64,000 bases of DNA from Phellopilus nigrolimitatus (taxonomy: Eukaryota; Basidiomycota; Agaricomycetes; Hymenochaetales; Hymenochaetaceae). Numbering within the stretch: the stretch's first letter is position 1; every line of letters begins with the position of its first letter. This document shows, one piece after another, positions 1 through 11,963 of this stretch. The notes beneath the pieces were generated by a model. It saw only the letters and a program-made list of their open reading frames with translations, was not told where the DNA came from and made no database searches. Position numbers and translations under genes: made by a program. The stretch spans positions 992,001-1,056,000 of the forward strand of contig JAJOHG010000003.1 of the NCBI GenBank assembly GCA_021029095.1. Reading direction: 5' to 3'.

Positions 1-3000
1 GGAGAGCCTCGACGATTGCCAACTCCTGCTGTGCATTTGTCGCCGCGACCGGATCGGGCAGAAACTCAGATGGCCTTACCGGAATGCCCGACTGCGCGAG
101 GAACATGTCAACGAGCAGACGGCACTCGTCTGCGGTGCTCGCTTTCGACATGAGCCGCCGCAGGTCTCCGGCATGCGACGCAAACGCTGAGGGCGTGGAG
201 GGCGGTGTGAATGCTTGCCGTTGTGATTGTTTCGACAAAGGACGAAATGCATGAAGGGGAGGAGGTGCGTTGATGGATGACACCCGCGCTGGGGAAGAAA
301 TCGCAACCTTTGACGACGACGTGACGATGTCATCTGCTGGAGAATTGGCACGAGGCTGTGCTTTGTCAGTCTCGCTATCGACCTTCGAAGGAGTAGGTGG
401 AGGAACATCGGCCATGCTTGGTGCGCTCGAGGATACGGCGTTGGTCTCCCCTTGACACGCTTCGACTGACTGGGCGAATGCTGGAACAGCCTTCCGTGTG
501 CTGATAGGCGACAATTTTTGGCGATTTGAAGACGTTGCAGCAGAGTTACCAACGGCTTGGCTAGGTGAGGATGGAGGAGAGAGCGGGATTGAAACAGGTG
601 GGACTGGTGGAGCTGGAAATCTCAGCTTGGGACCTGGTCCTGCGAATAAGCTGAAATGCTGCGTAAAGACTTCTTTGCAGAAAGAGGAGGCGGGACAAAG
701 GCCGGTGGTGGATGGCTGAATGACCTTTTGATATGACCCGGTAGATCGTCCAGAGACGGCTGGCTCGATAACTTTTCTGTAGACGTCTTACCCTTCAATC
801 GAGAAACGATGCTGCGGAGACGGCTTCGCTTCTTATTGTCGATAGTAGAAACACTTGTGGGACTTGCTGGTGGTAGCATAGCCTTCGGCAGATCGGGAGG
901 TCCATCCTGTAGGAAGGAGATGAGGTCGGCCGTTTGTGTGCTAACACCGGTCGGAGCCCTGCGCCTTCCCGTGCCCTTCTTCACGGGATGATCCTCATCC
1001 GAAGAAGCATCCAGAATATCGTCGATAGAGTCGCGATTGACCGGCTGCTGCACCCTACGTCCAGCTGGCATGGTGTTCAGAACGGACTCTGACATCGTCA
1101 AGGTGTGCTTAGTAGGAGGTACACCCCTCAAGGATTGCGAATGCAACGACTCAACCGCCAACGCATTCAAGGATCCTTTCCGCGCTAGCCCTTGACGGTT
1201 CCCAAGCGGTGATATAGATGACTGCGAAGCAGATGTGGATCGCATTCGAGATGATGGTGGCGCATCGAAAGATACCGGTGGGACTGCTTTTGGCTGCTTC
1301 CGTGTCCGCGCATCGTTACCACCCATGCCATTTCCCTGAATATCCATCTCCTGGTCTTCCACAATCGCATCCACCTGCCGTTGCTGCTGAGACAATCCAT
1401 TCTTCAGAGTCTGCACAGTAGGTGCGTCTGCAGCCGAGTTGATGGCGGAGCTATCTTGAAGAGGAGGTTTATTCGTTGGCTGCGGCGGCGTCGTTGATGC
1501 AGGAATCACGATTTTGTTCATTGCACCACGGCCTCTCTCCTTATTATAGACCTATCGAGGGCAGTCGCTTGAGCAAGAAACAACAAAAAGGACAATGAGG
1601 ATAAGCCAACCTCGAAGGTTCTGAGGCGGTCGGGTGTGAGGGATACCTTCATAGTCGAACCAGACCGCATCAGCTCATCGAATTCGACCTGGCACAACTT
1701 TATAGTAAAAATCTGGTCAATACAACCGACAAGTCACGTACCTCACTGGGACTAGTCCCTGGACCATCATCGTATGCCGAGATTGATCGTTTGCCGTTGC
1801 TGATCAAAGAGGCAGAGCGTTTGTGACTGATATCGGCAGAATTGTGGCCGCCGTTTAGAGAACCGCCCTCCTTGTCTATACTAATTCGGCCGAATAGTTT
1901 CTTCGCCTTCGATTTTTCAATCGAATTCCGGGAACCAGCCGATGGAACGATCGCGGTACCTGAGCTTGCACTTTCCGACGAAGCACGTGGCTTTAAAGGA
2001 GTCTGAGTACCATCACTGAAAGCCGAAACTGAACCAAACGGCGAGCTAGTGGTTGTGCGCGACGACCCCTTTGCATGGTCGCTCACGCTACGCTGGACGG
2101 ACTTACTCCGGGGCCGATTGGCCAAAGCCTTGCTCTGCTGCTCGATTTGGTTGTGAACTTTCCACCGGGAACCACGAGGTAAGAAGCATCGCAGTGAGAA
2201 GGTAATAAACTTCAATCGTCTTGACGATCAGAAGCTTACCTTTCATATTCTTGAATAGTCCAAATATGGTATCATCTTCGCACAGAGCAACGTACAGATC
2301 TTGCAGAGTAGCAGTGGACCGGCTGCTATCCCGAGACGCGACACGCCCTGTGTTCGTCAAGACATGTCTGGACAGAGGTGAGGGTGGCGATAGTATGCAA
2401 AAGCCGGATTATACTCACTCGCATACACATCTGATATTTCACATCAGACTCACGCATATAAATACGACGAAAAGAACACGCACTCGATAATGGCAGTCAG
2501 ATACAGTGCAGCAGGTGCTATATATTGCACATTGTGGGAAGGAAAGCCATTGACACCAGCGACTTTTGTCTGCCACCGTTTCTCGGCTTCCGTATCTTCA
2601 TCCGTGTCATTGAACGTCGAAGTAAGCCTCGCATTTGAGACGCAACAGCTGCAGCACAACAAAGTGGCAATAAGAGACACATCGGCTGCACGTAATTCAT
2701 TACCAGGTACATGTTATGTACTCACCTCAAAAGCTGGCAGAAGAGGAAAATCCTGAACACTTTCTGCATACGGACGCAAAGGCGTGCTCGGTGTAGTACG
2801 TTCCCAGTACGCTCTCAGCTCGACCTCCGCTTCCAACAAAGCCTCCTTACCCGCTGGTGTTGGCAAAATCTTGTTCATGCCTCCCTTGATCGTCTCCGTT
2901 GATAAGGAACGAGCGGCACCAAGTATCATCCATAAGAGTTCATCGAGTAGCACGTTCACGGAACGAAGAGCCTCCGGCGCCAGCTTCGTCGGTCGAATTT

Positions 3001-3126
3001 CAGAAAGTACGACATCAGCCGCACGGGGGGACAGATAGGTAGGCACTGCAAGAATATAAGTAAAAGAGTTCAACGCGTGAGGAACATGATTGGCCTGCAG
3101 AACTCACGTCGGTCTGAAAGTGCCAT
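1..3126 (-). CDS. Conserved fungal protein with histone-fold-like N-terminal region (partial, runs off left edge)
   Basis: Reading from ATG at 3126, exons are about 3126-3108, 3045-2726, 2648-2454, 2367-2240, 2157-1742, 1688-1611 and 1551-1. The N-terminal half holds two helical segments (around SVNVLLDELLWMILGAA and APAALYLTAIIE ... VGR/TGRVASRDSSR) that resemble a paired histone-fold module conserved among fungi. I recognise the family by memory of its conserved strings, not by a named function. A low-complexity Ser/Pro-rich tail follows, with conserved islands (EFDELMRSGSTMKVSLTPDRLRTFE, read across 1688-1611) and a conserved C-terminal helix near 150-75. Two frame breaks are present: one extra base at about 2620-2621, where LLRLKCEAY runs into STFNDTDEDTE, and one missing base at about 629-631. 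Both lie in homopolymers. The protein is likely nuclear or chromatin-associated by inference only, and its C-terminus is outside the window. Confidence 0.7.
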
Positions 3127-4326
3127 GGCCTGCTTCAAGTATATACACTGTCTGTAAAGCTCAAACGACACGGGCGTCAACCGGGCCTTCGAGCTGAGCA
3201 GTACAGCAGAAAGGGGACAGTGGACACAGTCTGCACCGTTGAAAACAGCGAGCTCGGCTAGAGCTGATGAGGGAACTGAGTAAAGAGTGGTAGGTACGCG
3301 AGGCCCGGCTTTAATGTTTATCGCTTACCGTTCTTGGATGAAAGCTAAACCCGACTATACTATTCTTTGAGCGATGAATCTTTCGTCGCTCTCGTCGTCG
3401 TCTACTGAGACTCTACGCAAAGTGCAACGACGCCGAAGAGAAAAATATCAGAAACATGTGGATTTCGTATATATGATTGTGTTTCAAGGCGGCCATCACG
3501 TTGATACTCCATCTGGCAACCCATTTTGGGCTTTCCCCATTCTCAAGGAAAGGACTATGAGATTCCAAGTAGTACCGACCCTAAAGTCGGATGCTTTGCT
3601 GTCTAGGGAGTTTGGACCAGAAACAATCACAAGCATGTCTTATCCGCTGTTCTTTGGATAAGACATCGGCGTGCTGCAGTCTGTGAAAACGCGATTTGTA
3701 CTACTGTAGGTGGGATCTTCCACAAATTTTTCTTCTTATTCCATATGTATAATGGTCAGTTCCGAGCCTGCCTTTGATCTCTAAGATACATTTGATCAAT
3801 CAGTGCGATTAAAGTACCACTGAATCACTGATCTACAGCTGGAAGATGCGTGGGTGATGGAATCTCGTTCTTAGCGTAGGACTGGTGCACTAGAGCGCGT
3901 CTCCTCGGATTTTACAGGCATGGCATTGCAGATCCCTAGTGCTTCCAGTCATATACTCACTCGGGATTTTGAATTTCATTATCGTTTTCCGGGCAGAATT
4001 GTCAGAGGTCGCTTAGACTGAAAAAGCTAAATCGTCGCGTCATCATTTGCACAACCGGAAGCACTCGGCTACGTCTCAATGAACTGGAACTTTCGCTGCG
4101 AAAGCACAACATCATCAAGAAACCGGTATGTTAGCATTGAGTACCCGATTGAAATGTGAACTAATGCACATTTGACTTAAACAAGAGATATGTGGGATTA
4201 CAAGGAGCGCCTATAGTGGAGAGACGAAATGAGAACAAGGATGTGTCGTTCACGGTCTCAATTTGTTCTCTCTGCTATGTTGCATTCCTAGTCTAGTGCC
4301 TGGTAGTTTTAGACGTGATCGCTGAC
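3127..4326. other. Intergenic region
   Basis: This holds the presumed promoter and 5' leader of the leftmost gene (start 3126) and the 3' end of the next gene (stop at 4327). An open frame at 3374-3661 (+) has no recognisable motif, no intron signals and poor codon character, so I do not call it. Nothing else was seen. Confidence 0.5.
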
Positions 4327-6495
4327 CTACTTTTTCTTGGCTGACGATAAGCGCAGGCTTCGACGGCGCGGCAGTTCTACATACACCTTTAAGCCATGTG
4401 TGGATCCCGAAATAGATTCCGGTGTTTGCGTACGGGGCTTGGAAGTCACGAACGCTTCTTCTGCGCTCTCTTTGCGATACGACCTCACAGCCTGTATTTG
4501 TCTTGATGATGCCAACTCAGTCACCATTGGGGATAGATGAAACGAGTGAGGAGTTTTTTTGGCACTAGCGCACTCTCGAGTAGAATCGGTTGACTGCTCA
4601 GATGTGGCCCGTGCCATTTGTTTATCTTCGGTCGGACGAGAATGTAACAAGTCCGTTTCCAAGCTAGAAACTTTGCTACTTTGCATATCATCTGCCCCAT
4701 CTGTCGTGGAACTCGCTGCCGATGTCGCAGATACATTCCGCATGAGTCCGTCAGTGCGAAGGTGGCCAATACTAAGAGTTTTTGCAAAGTTCCTGTCGAC
4801 GAGTGTATCTTTAACGATGTAATTCATATCTTCAGAATCTGACTCTTCCGAGTCTATATCTGGGGGCAGGCGCCCAAATGCCCGCCGCTTGGCTCGTGGC
4901 GCCTCTTCATCTAGGTCCTCCTCACAGCTAGAGTATCTTGAGTCCAGTGAGGGGAGCGGAGAAGCATTCCTTTTCCTTGATTGTGTGTACGGCACGCGCA
5001 AGAGATCGTACGGGACTTTATTTCCGGTAGCGCCGTTGCGAAGCGTCTTCAACCGGGTTGTGTGTGCCGTATGCAATGGCGCAGGAGAGCTGTTATTAAA
5101 TAATTTAGGCCTTGTCGACTTGACTGCTTCGGAACCTGCGGCCGCTGTCAGGGTTACTCGTTGTACGGGATATGAAGGGTAATGATACATATGTCTGGAT
5201 ATTGGAAGACCAGGAAAGCTAGACGCGTTTTCCATTTTCATAGCTACAGAAGGCCATGTATTTCTGCACGAAACTGTGGGTATCTGCGAGTTAGATGGTG
5301 ACTGAAACCGATGTCCTGCGGAACTTAGAGATATGGACTTCGGTGGGGAATATAAATGTGACGTTTGTTGATTGTAAGCCGCTCGAGCGTGCGCACTAAA
5401 ATCTCGTTGCATATTTTCACCGAGTCCAATCGAAAGCCGAAGCCCTTGCAGACGTGATGGTCTCGTTTCCAGGTTTGCAATCCGCCTCTCTCGGATCTCA
5501 CCCGGAAAACCGAGTGATTCGCGATGCGTGGGAGGTCCGCTTGTTCGTTGGTGTTCTGCTTGTCGATCAATGTGCGAAGAATCCGGGTTGAGAACGAACG
5601 ACAGGCTTCCTTTCGAAATACGAGGTGCTAGTTCAACATCTCGAATGCTTTCCCCAGAGGATGAATCCCTTCGTATATCTTCATGCGGTGGCTGAGAAAA
5701 TACATTCGCTGATCGAGGAGAGGTGTCATCGGGATTGGAGAAGATATCTTCAGAGCAGTCCGATCGATTGATGTGCAATTGGTCGGGGCAACAACAATGC
5801 GACGGCACTGCGCCTTGAGGAACATGCGGCGAGTGGGTATTATGCAGGGAAGGCTGTATTCGCGCATGGCGCGGCATGCGAGATGCAGTAGAATGCTGGA
5901 GCATTACAGGCGTATACGAACGCCTAACGGATGAACGGGAACGGGTTTTTTCTCCTGAGCCCATGCAGTTTTCTGGACTACGGGTATCGGTCTTTGTCTT
6001 CGAAAAGCAGTTTCTGTCCTGAAAGAATCGACTAGAGCCATTTTCCTCGAATGCCTTTAGGTACTCCGCTTTGGAGATGAACTTATTCGGTTCTTGAGTA
6101 ATTACGCGCAAGTCATTTGCACAGTGTAGTGTGGTGTTGACCACTGGCATAGGAGTCTATTGGTTCGTTCGGTATATTTTTGGCTGTCCTAGATCGAATA
6201 GATTGTAGGTCGAGTCTAATGGCAAGCTTTAAGTCGACATGGTTTATACACAAGAAAGGAAAGGAAGTGCTTACGCTGCGTTCACCCGTGATCCAGCCTC
6301 CGTCCTATACTTCCAGGTATATTCGTGATGACGTTTATAATTCGTAGTGGCATCAAAGGCCTCAGTAGCTTTGATCCTCGCACTCGTTCTTACCTGTAGC
6401 ATTTCATGGTGGCGCTCAACGGATTTAGGATTCCTGCTTAAGGGATATGAAGCGTCCGGATCGAGTGCGTGGTTGCGTCGGTTACTATCAGACAT
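4327..6495 (-). CDS. Orphan Ser/Arg-rich protein, unknown function
   Basis: A single long exon from 6150 to 4327 encodes about 607 residues beginning MPVVNTTLHCAND. It is rich in Ser, Arg, Pro and His, has acidic patches (SCEEDLDEEAPRAKRR, PPDIDSEESDSEDMNYI) and ends in a basic tail (RRRSLRLSSAKKK). No enzyme motif, signal peptide or membrane segment is visible. The basic clusters beside acidic/Ser patches suggest a nuclear, phosphorylated protein, by inference. An upstream open frame, 6495 to about 6284 (MSDSNRRNHALDPDAS...), could be a first exon: a phase-0 donor (CGG|GTGAAC near 6283) and an acceptor (AATAG|ACTCCTATG near 6157) would join it in frame. An in-frame TAG lies just before the ACT-CCT-ATG triplets, so without that splice the start is 6150. 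The product is not recognised. Confidence 0.6.
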
Positions 6496-7379
6496 TCGAA
6501 CCTTCCCGTCGCCAGAAAATATCAGGAATGAGATGCGAACCTATACACTCTGAAAATCCCTGTATTTATTCGGTTCGTCCTGACGCGCGCCACATTAATT
6601 GTTATCAGGGATATTCGGAGATGAGGCACAACACTAATGGCGGAACTTGCCTACGTGGGGAATGACGGACTTATGGCGACTGAACGTGCAGACGACGAAG
6701 TCCATTGTGGCACTGGTGTTTCGTTATGTAACTTCCTTGGTACATAGACACTAGACTCAAAATACCGAACATCCACAAATTCTGTCGAGTGATCTATTGC
6801 GAACGTGCGAGCGCAGTGGGTTGGTAAGCGCACGCTGGCTACACAATCCAAACGATTCTGTAAATCGCTGCAAGTGTCTTAGCACTCCCTGCGCAATAGA
6901 AAGTAGTGAGTCCCGAGAGGGAGCCGTATGAAATGACGTAAGCGAGCTCGCTTGTCCTAACCTTTCCAGAAGTCCGAGATCTTTGAGCCCACACGCGCAT
7001 TTTTGTTTTGCCCGACGTGCTTACGCTTTACTGGGACATTGCATGAATGGGGTAGTCTGAAATTCTAGACCCACCCCTTATAGTTTGTACCCGTCGCGTT
7101 TTGCAAAATTGGTCAATGCGTCGTTGACGCACTTGTGGCAAGCAAAGCGGCATTGGTAATATGGTATGGACGACTCCACAATACCAGTGTTCCTCGACGT
7201 CTCAGAATCAACCATATTTGTTTCTTGGGATTCGGAACAAACGAAAATCATCTACATAATATGAAATAGCAGAAATACAAGGGAGTACATTAATATTATG
7301 AAATGCATGCAACCAACGAAAAACTCACGAGACAAAGTATATACAACCAGAGCAAGCATAATCTACACAATCCATATTT
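6496..7379. other. Intergenic region
   Basis: AT-richer spacer between the start of the orphan gene and the stop of the PP4R3 gene, both on the minus strand. Short open frames here carry no recognisable motif. No repeat, RNA gene or regulatory element was identified. Confidence 0.5.
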
Positions 7380-10300
7380 CTAACCATTGCCACCATCTTT
7401 TACATCCGCTCTTGGTGGCATAGCAGACTTCGATTCAGCGAGCGGCCTCGAAACGCTAAACTTGAGTTTGAGCTTCTTCGGTCCATCCTCGGTCGGCTTT
7501 AGCGCCGTTGCACGCGCCTTCGCCCTAGTCTCATCGTCTGATGATGCGTTTGATGTGATTGATGCGTTGCTGAGACGACGGTTCTTGGGCGCCAACCGCT
7601 CCAGCATGTCATCTTCATCGTCGCCGCTGTCATCCCCTCGTCTTCGCTTCTCCCGCGGCCGCATTTGAGCCGACTCCAGCGCAGGCTGGGATTTTGGCGG
7701 GCCGGCGGGGCGTGTAGATGAGGTCGTATCCACTCCTTTCGAGACGAGTGCTTCGAGAAGGTCGTCCTCTGGATCCGAAGACTCTACCTGTGAGGGCTCG
7801 TAAGGAAGTATCTGAATCTGGCGGTGTGGCAAAACCGGGCTTTCGGGTGCCGAAGGCTCCTGACCCGGACGGCTTTGATTCGATGTCTGTGTTGGGACAT
7901 CATCATCTTCGTCGTAGTCAAGAAGGGACGATAAAGGAGAAGCGGGCCTTTGCTGAACAGGGACATTCATCGGGCGCATACCCCTGTTCGCCTGAGCGCC
8001 AGGACCCGGAACACTGATGCGTTGCCGCTTCCTCCGGAATAACCCGAGGAAGGACTCTGCTCTGGGAACCGGTACAATTTGATCCTCGTCGTTGTCATCG
8101 CTGTTGAAGTACGAATCATCCTCCTCAGACTCCATGACGCGTGCTCCAAATACCCGGGGAATCGCAATCCTAAACACGAGCGTGAGTGGTATCATCTATA
8201 AGGCACGTAGTGAGACTGACGGCTGTCTCTTCTCCCCTTCTGCGGGAAGAGGCTCCTTGTTGATTTCCCACCGAGCTACGACACCCTGAAAGGTCGATGC
8301 CCCCAAAGCGGACTTTGCTAATTCGCGCATGTCGGCCTCGTGCTTTTCCATAATGTGGTTTATAGGATCTTTAAGGTTCTCCTACATGTAGAGAATAGAG
8401 AAAACGTTAATTTCAGCGAAGACGACATAACTAGCTGTGCTGCTGACCTTACGCATATATTCGAAGAATTCTTGGCATGTTGAGCTGAGAAGGTTTTCCC
8501 GTCTCGCTTCACGGACGGCCAAGTTAGCAATAGGGGTAAAACATTCATGCTTATGCATATGTGTGAAGAGATTGCGGTTGTTCATTTTTAGACATATACG
8601 GAAAAATCGAAGAGCAGCTAAAGGAGACGAGCAGCAATGTCAGATACATGACATGCAGTAACGGACAAACTTACCGAGGCATAAGTGTTTATCCCTGATA
8701 CTCAATAACGAGGCAACACGGGAGACAATGTTGGACGACAACACGAAGAAATAACTTCGAAACGAGTGCTGGATGGCAAAGCTACAAAGGAGGTCACACA
8801 AATAAAGATACAAATTGCCTCGCTCCCGCGAAGGCTTGAACGGTGTGTCTAAAACAGTCGTAAGAACGATTGCTGCGAAACAGCAATGACGCTTACTTTT
8901 GAGTTCATGATGATCAGGAATGTCATGCGTAAGCGGTCGCAGGAGCGTTTCTACAGAGACTTTGTAAAAGTTGTCTAAGTAACGCTCAGTGCTGTGATCA
9001 TCTCTTGGAGGACGGTTCAGTAACTTCGGGCCGACACCAGCCTGCTTGCGCCCGTAAGATAAGACAAAAAAAGCGATATTACAAAATTACCGCATACCTG
9101 TAGTTCATTCATGAGCTCAACCAAAGGAACATCAGTCATCATTCGAAGAGCATCCGCTAATTGATTCTGCAAGGCGAGATCATGACTATTCGCCAGCATC
9201 CGACACAGAACTTGCGTAAGAGTCTCTTTGAACGGCGGTGGACTGCCATTCAAGACGACATCTAGGGCCTTGATCGGATCCTGCCCCACCATAGCTTCGC
9301 TGTGCCCATTCGGTTGGCCAAGGCCAACCGCCTGAGACAGGACATGGTTTCGCACACTTAGTGTGTGGTGATCCAACAGGACAGCGAGAATTTCCCCTGC
9401 AGTATTGACAAGGTGCTTCTCTGGCCTACATAACGCCCATTGTACTGCATACAGTATCCCACGCTCGACCAATGTCCGAAAAAGATTTATCCGTGTGGGA
9501 AGCTGCACGTTCTTGCCCATGACACATAGCTGCTGAAGAAGAGAGATGACCTCTTTCTTGCGATCTGTATCATCATGATCCTGGGAAGTGTGCGGCTGGG
9601 AAGACAACAGACCAGCGCGAGGCGAAGAGCCCGAGCCGTTTATGCCAGGAGACTTGTCCAATGGTCTGTCTACCTCCATAGATGAATCTTCTTCCTTCTC
9701 TTTCCCCTTCCCCTTCCCGTTTTCCGGATGGATGAACAGAGAAACAAGCTCCGACAAAAAGTGCTCGTCTTGTTGGACGTGATTAATGATGTCTATCTGG
9801 TTGAATATGATGCACGAGTTGAGTACATTGAACGTTGAATCGTCAAGCGCTCGCCCAAGAATGACGTCCTTGAGATATTGCAGCCGGTAGGTATGATGGA
9901 TTTTGCGTTGTACACCTTGATCGTCAATCACAATAGGCTGCACAAACCGTGATCGCTGGAGGAGAAATTCGCGGTAATTTGCCTTGTACTTTGGGAATTC
10001 AGGATCATCTAGGTTCATTAGACGATTTAGCGGTCGAAGAAAACAAATTACACATAAACTTACATTCCAGCATGCCAACAACTCCCATCCAAAGCTCATC
10101 CATGAGGATATGTTCGTACATTTGATGTTCATTGAGCAAGACTAAATGTAACATCCTTGATTATAGGGAACATTAAAGGAAGCTTATAACTTACGAATGG
10201 TCTGCATACAGCTACAAAGAGCGTGCAAAGCGTCCAAATTCTCATCTCTTTCGGCAACTTCAAAAGCATCGAGTAGTTGATGTATGTATTTATTCTCCTG

Positions 10301-11272
10301 GATGTAATTGCATATCGTTTCCCGCGATTTCGGCGACCGAGCCATTGTCCGCATGGCCTTCTCGATTTCGGCAATGAATGGTGCGTCGGCGTTTGGAGTC
10401 GGTAAGTGTCCGGACTGAATTATCTGAGCAGCAGTACTCGGAACTGTAGGGAAAATAATCAGCAACTTAAGAGAAGGAAGCATGGCAAGGGAGGGCCGAG
10501 AACCAGATCCACAATAAAAATTTTCAGGCGGGACAGATATGGCATCATCGCTACCATCGAATGTCGAATAGACGTCGGGATCATCATAAGGCGTACCTCT
10601 GCTGTTGAGGTGCTTCTGTACCTCCACAATGAATTCCCAAACCTCCGAGCATCCTTCAATGTCCTGAAAGCTGAGCGCGAAGTCCGTTCCATCCGGTTCC
10701 GTCCATACGATCAACGTGTCCTGCTGCCGCTGATACACATCCGTTGCACGGATCAAGCAGTTAAGAAGTATATCCGATGTTGCTTCTGACTTTGCGACGA
10801 GCCGAGCCTCATCTGCTTCATTGTCGAAATCGCCTTGGCAGAAAGCGGTCCCACGGTCGGTCCAGCGTGAGCCTACAAGTTCGTAAACCTAATTAGAGTG
10901 TAAGTTCCTGTCAGCCTTCAACGGACGTGCTAACTGGACTAAAATGGTGAAACATAATAATGAACCTCGTGCAGCGACACAATACACTCAAAGGGTATCA
11001 AGACATGTGAAAACACGAGAATTCGCGGAGAAGCGACCACCCTTGAAAAGCAGCACTGTGAAACCGACGAGCAGGAAAGAGCACAAAAAAAAGACACAAA
11101 TACGATGGTGAAAGAAGAAATGAAGGAAAGCAGAATTCAGACGTGCCTTCACGCGTCGAAGATCAGGATCGAAATGTTCTGGCTCGGGATTATGTTCACT
11201 GGTGCTGGTCTCCTGCGAACTGCTGAGTCGTATCACACTCTCATCTCCGCCCATGTCCTGAGAAGTACCCAT
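7380..11272 (-). CDS. PSY2: Serine/threonine-protein phosphatase 4 regulatory subunit 3 (PP4R3/Psy2, SMK-1 family)
   Basis: This is the targeting subunit of PP4, acting in DNA-damage checkpoint recovery and related signalling. The N-terminus carries the EVH1/PH-like domain (RRVKVYELVGSRWTDRGT, then DTLIVWTEPDGTDFALSFQ). The central SMK-1/armadillo-like region is spread over many short exons (LMDELWMGVVGMLEYDPEFPKYKANYR is read across two exons; then AGVGPKLLNRPPRDDHS, TPFKPSRERGNLYLYLC, AALRFFRICLKMNNRN, ENLLSSTCQEFFEYMRK, ENLKDPINHIMEKHEADM). The C-terminus is acidic, disordered and rich in Asp/Ser. Start 11272 is taken because a TGA sits directly upstream in frame. An 81-residue frame at 11486-11241 would join it if one base of the CCC run at 11268-11270 were removed, so an N-terminal extension is possible. 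Intron 1 (about 11146-10889) appears to use a GC donor (AAG|GCACGT), because the family-conserved VK before VY is lost with the nearby GT. The gene lies in tandem with the thioesterase gene upstream. Confidence 0.9.
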
Positions 11273-11963
11273 TCATCCGTATGAAACCGCCTTCTTCTTC
11301 CACGGTACTAGCCATCTCTTCTAAGTGGGGGCCCGGCGATCGTTCCCGCGATTCTTCTACTGACAGCGCAGCAGCACCAACACCGCCGCCAATACTCGTG
11401 TTAGTCGATGTCGTCGTATTGGGGGCATTTGGAGCCAATCCGTTAGCAGCATGGTCAGACCGCTCTTCGGAGGGCTTCGCATCCACGCCGAGGCAACGTT
11501 GGCATCGTGTGTAGCTTTATTGTCGGCGACGCCCCGGTTCATGACCAGCAAGCAAGGTCGACCCGCCTCACGATAAGCAACAGATTAGCGAGAGAAACAG
11601 AACCAGTACTGTCCGAGTTAGTCGAAAAAATGAATTGTCGTGAGGCTGCCGGGTGAAACACGCTTTTACGTCGATAGTTGACACTCCAGAGCCAGGCTGA
11701 GAGCGCGACGAGTTGAAAGCGAGCACGAGTTGCGTCAACACCAAACAGCTGAAAACCCCGTTTCGGAAGGTAATCGTGACAGGCACCGTAACGTGTAGTA
11801 AGTACGCGTCGCTTGCCGCGTCGATCCATCGCATACAGCGACCCTCAGCTTCTCCATCCAACCCTCATTCTGCTTCCGATAAGAAAAGGTACAGAAACGT
11901 ATAGCTATCCATATTCCAAGGTCAAAATATAGATCCTAGTCTAGAGCATTGGTTTCTGATGCT
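11273..11963. other. Intergenic region between PP4R3 and thioesterase genes
   Basis: PP4R3 upstream region. It holds the 81-residue minus-strand frame 11486-11241, which may be a frameshifted N-terminal extension of PP4R3 (see that entry). The rest, about 11500-11963, shows no convincing coding sequence. Confidence 0.5.

Noticed and set aside
3374..3661. 95-codon plus-strand frame between genes
   Set aside because: No motif, no neighbouring exons, and composition like intergenic DNA.
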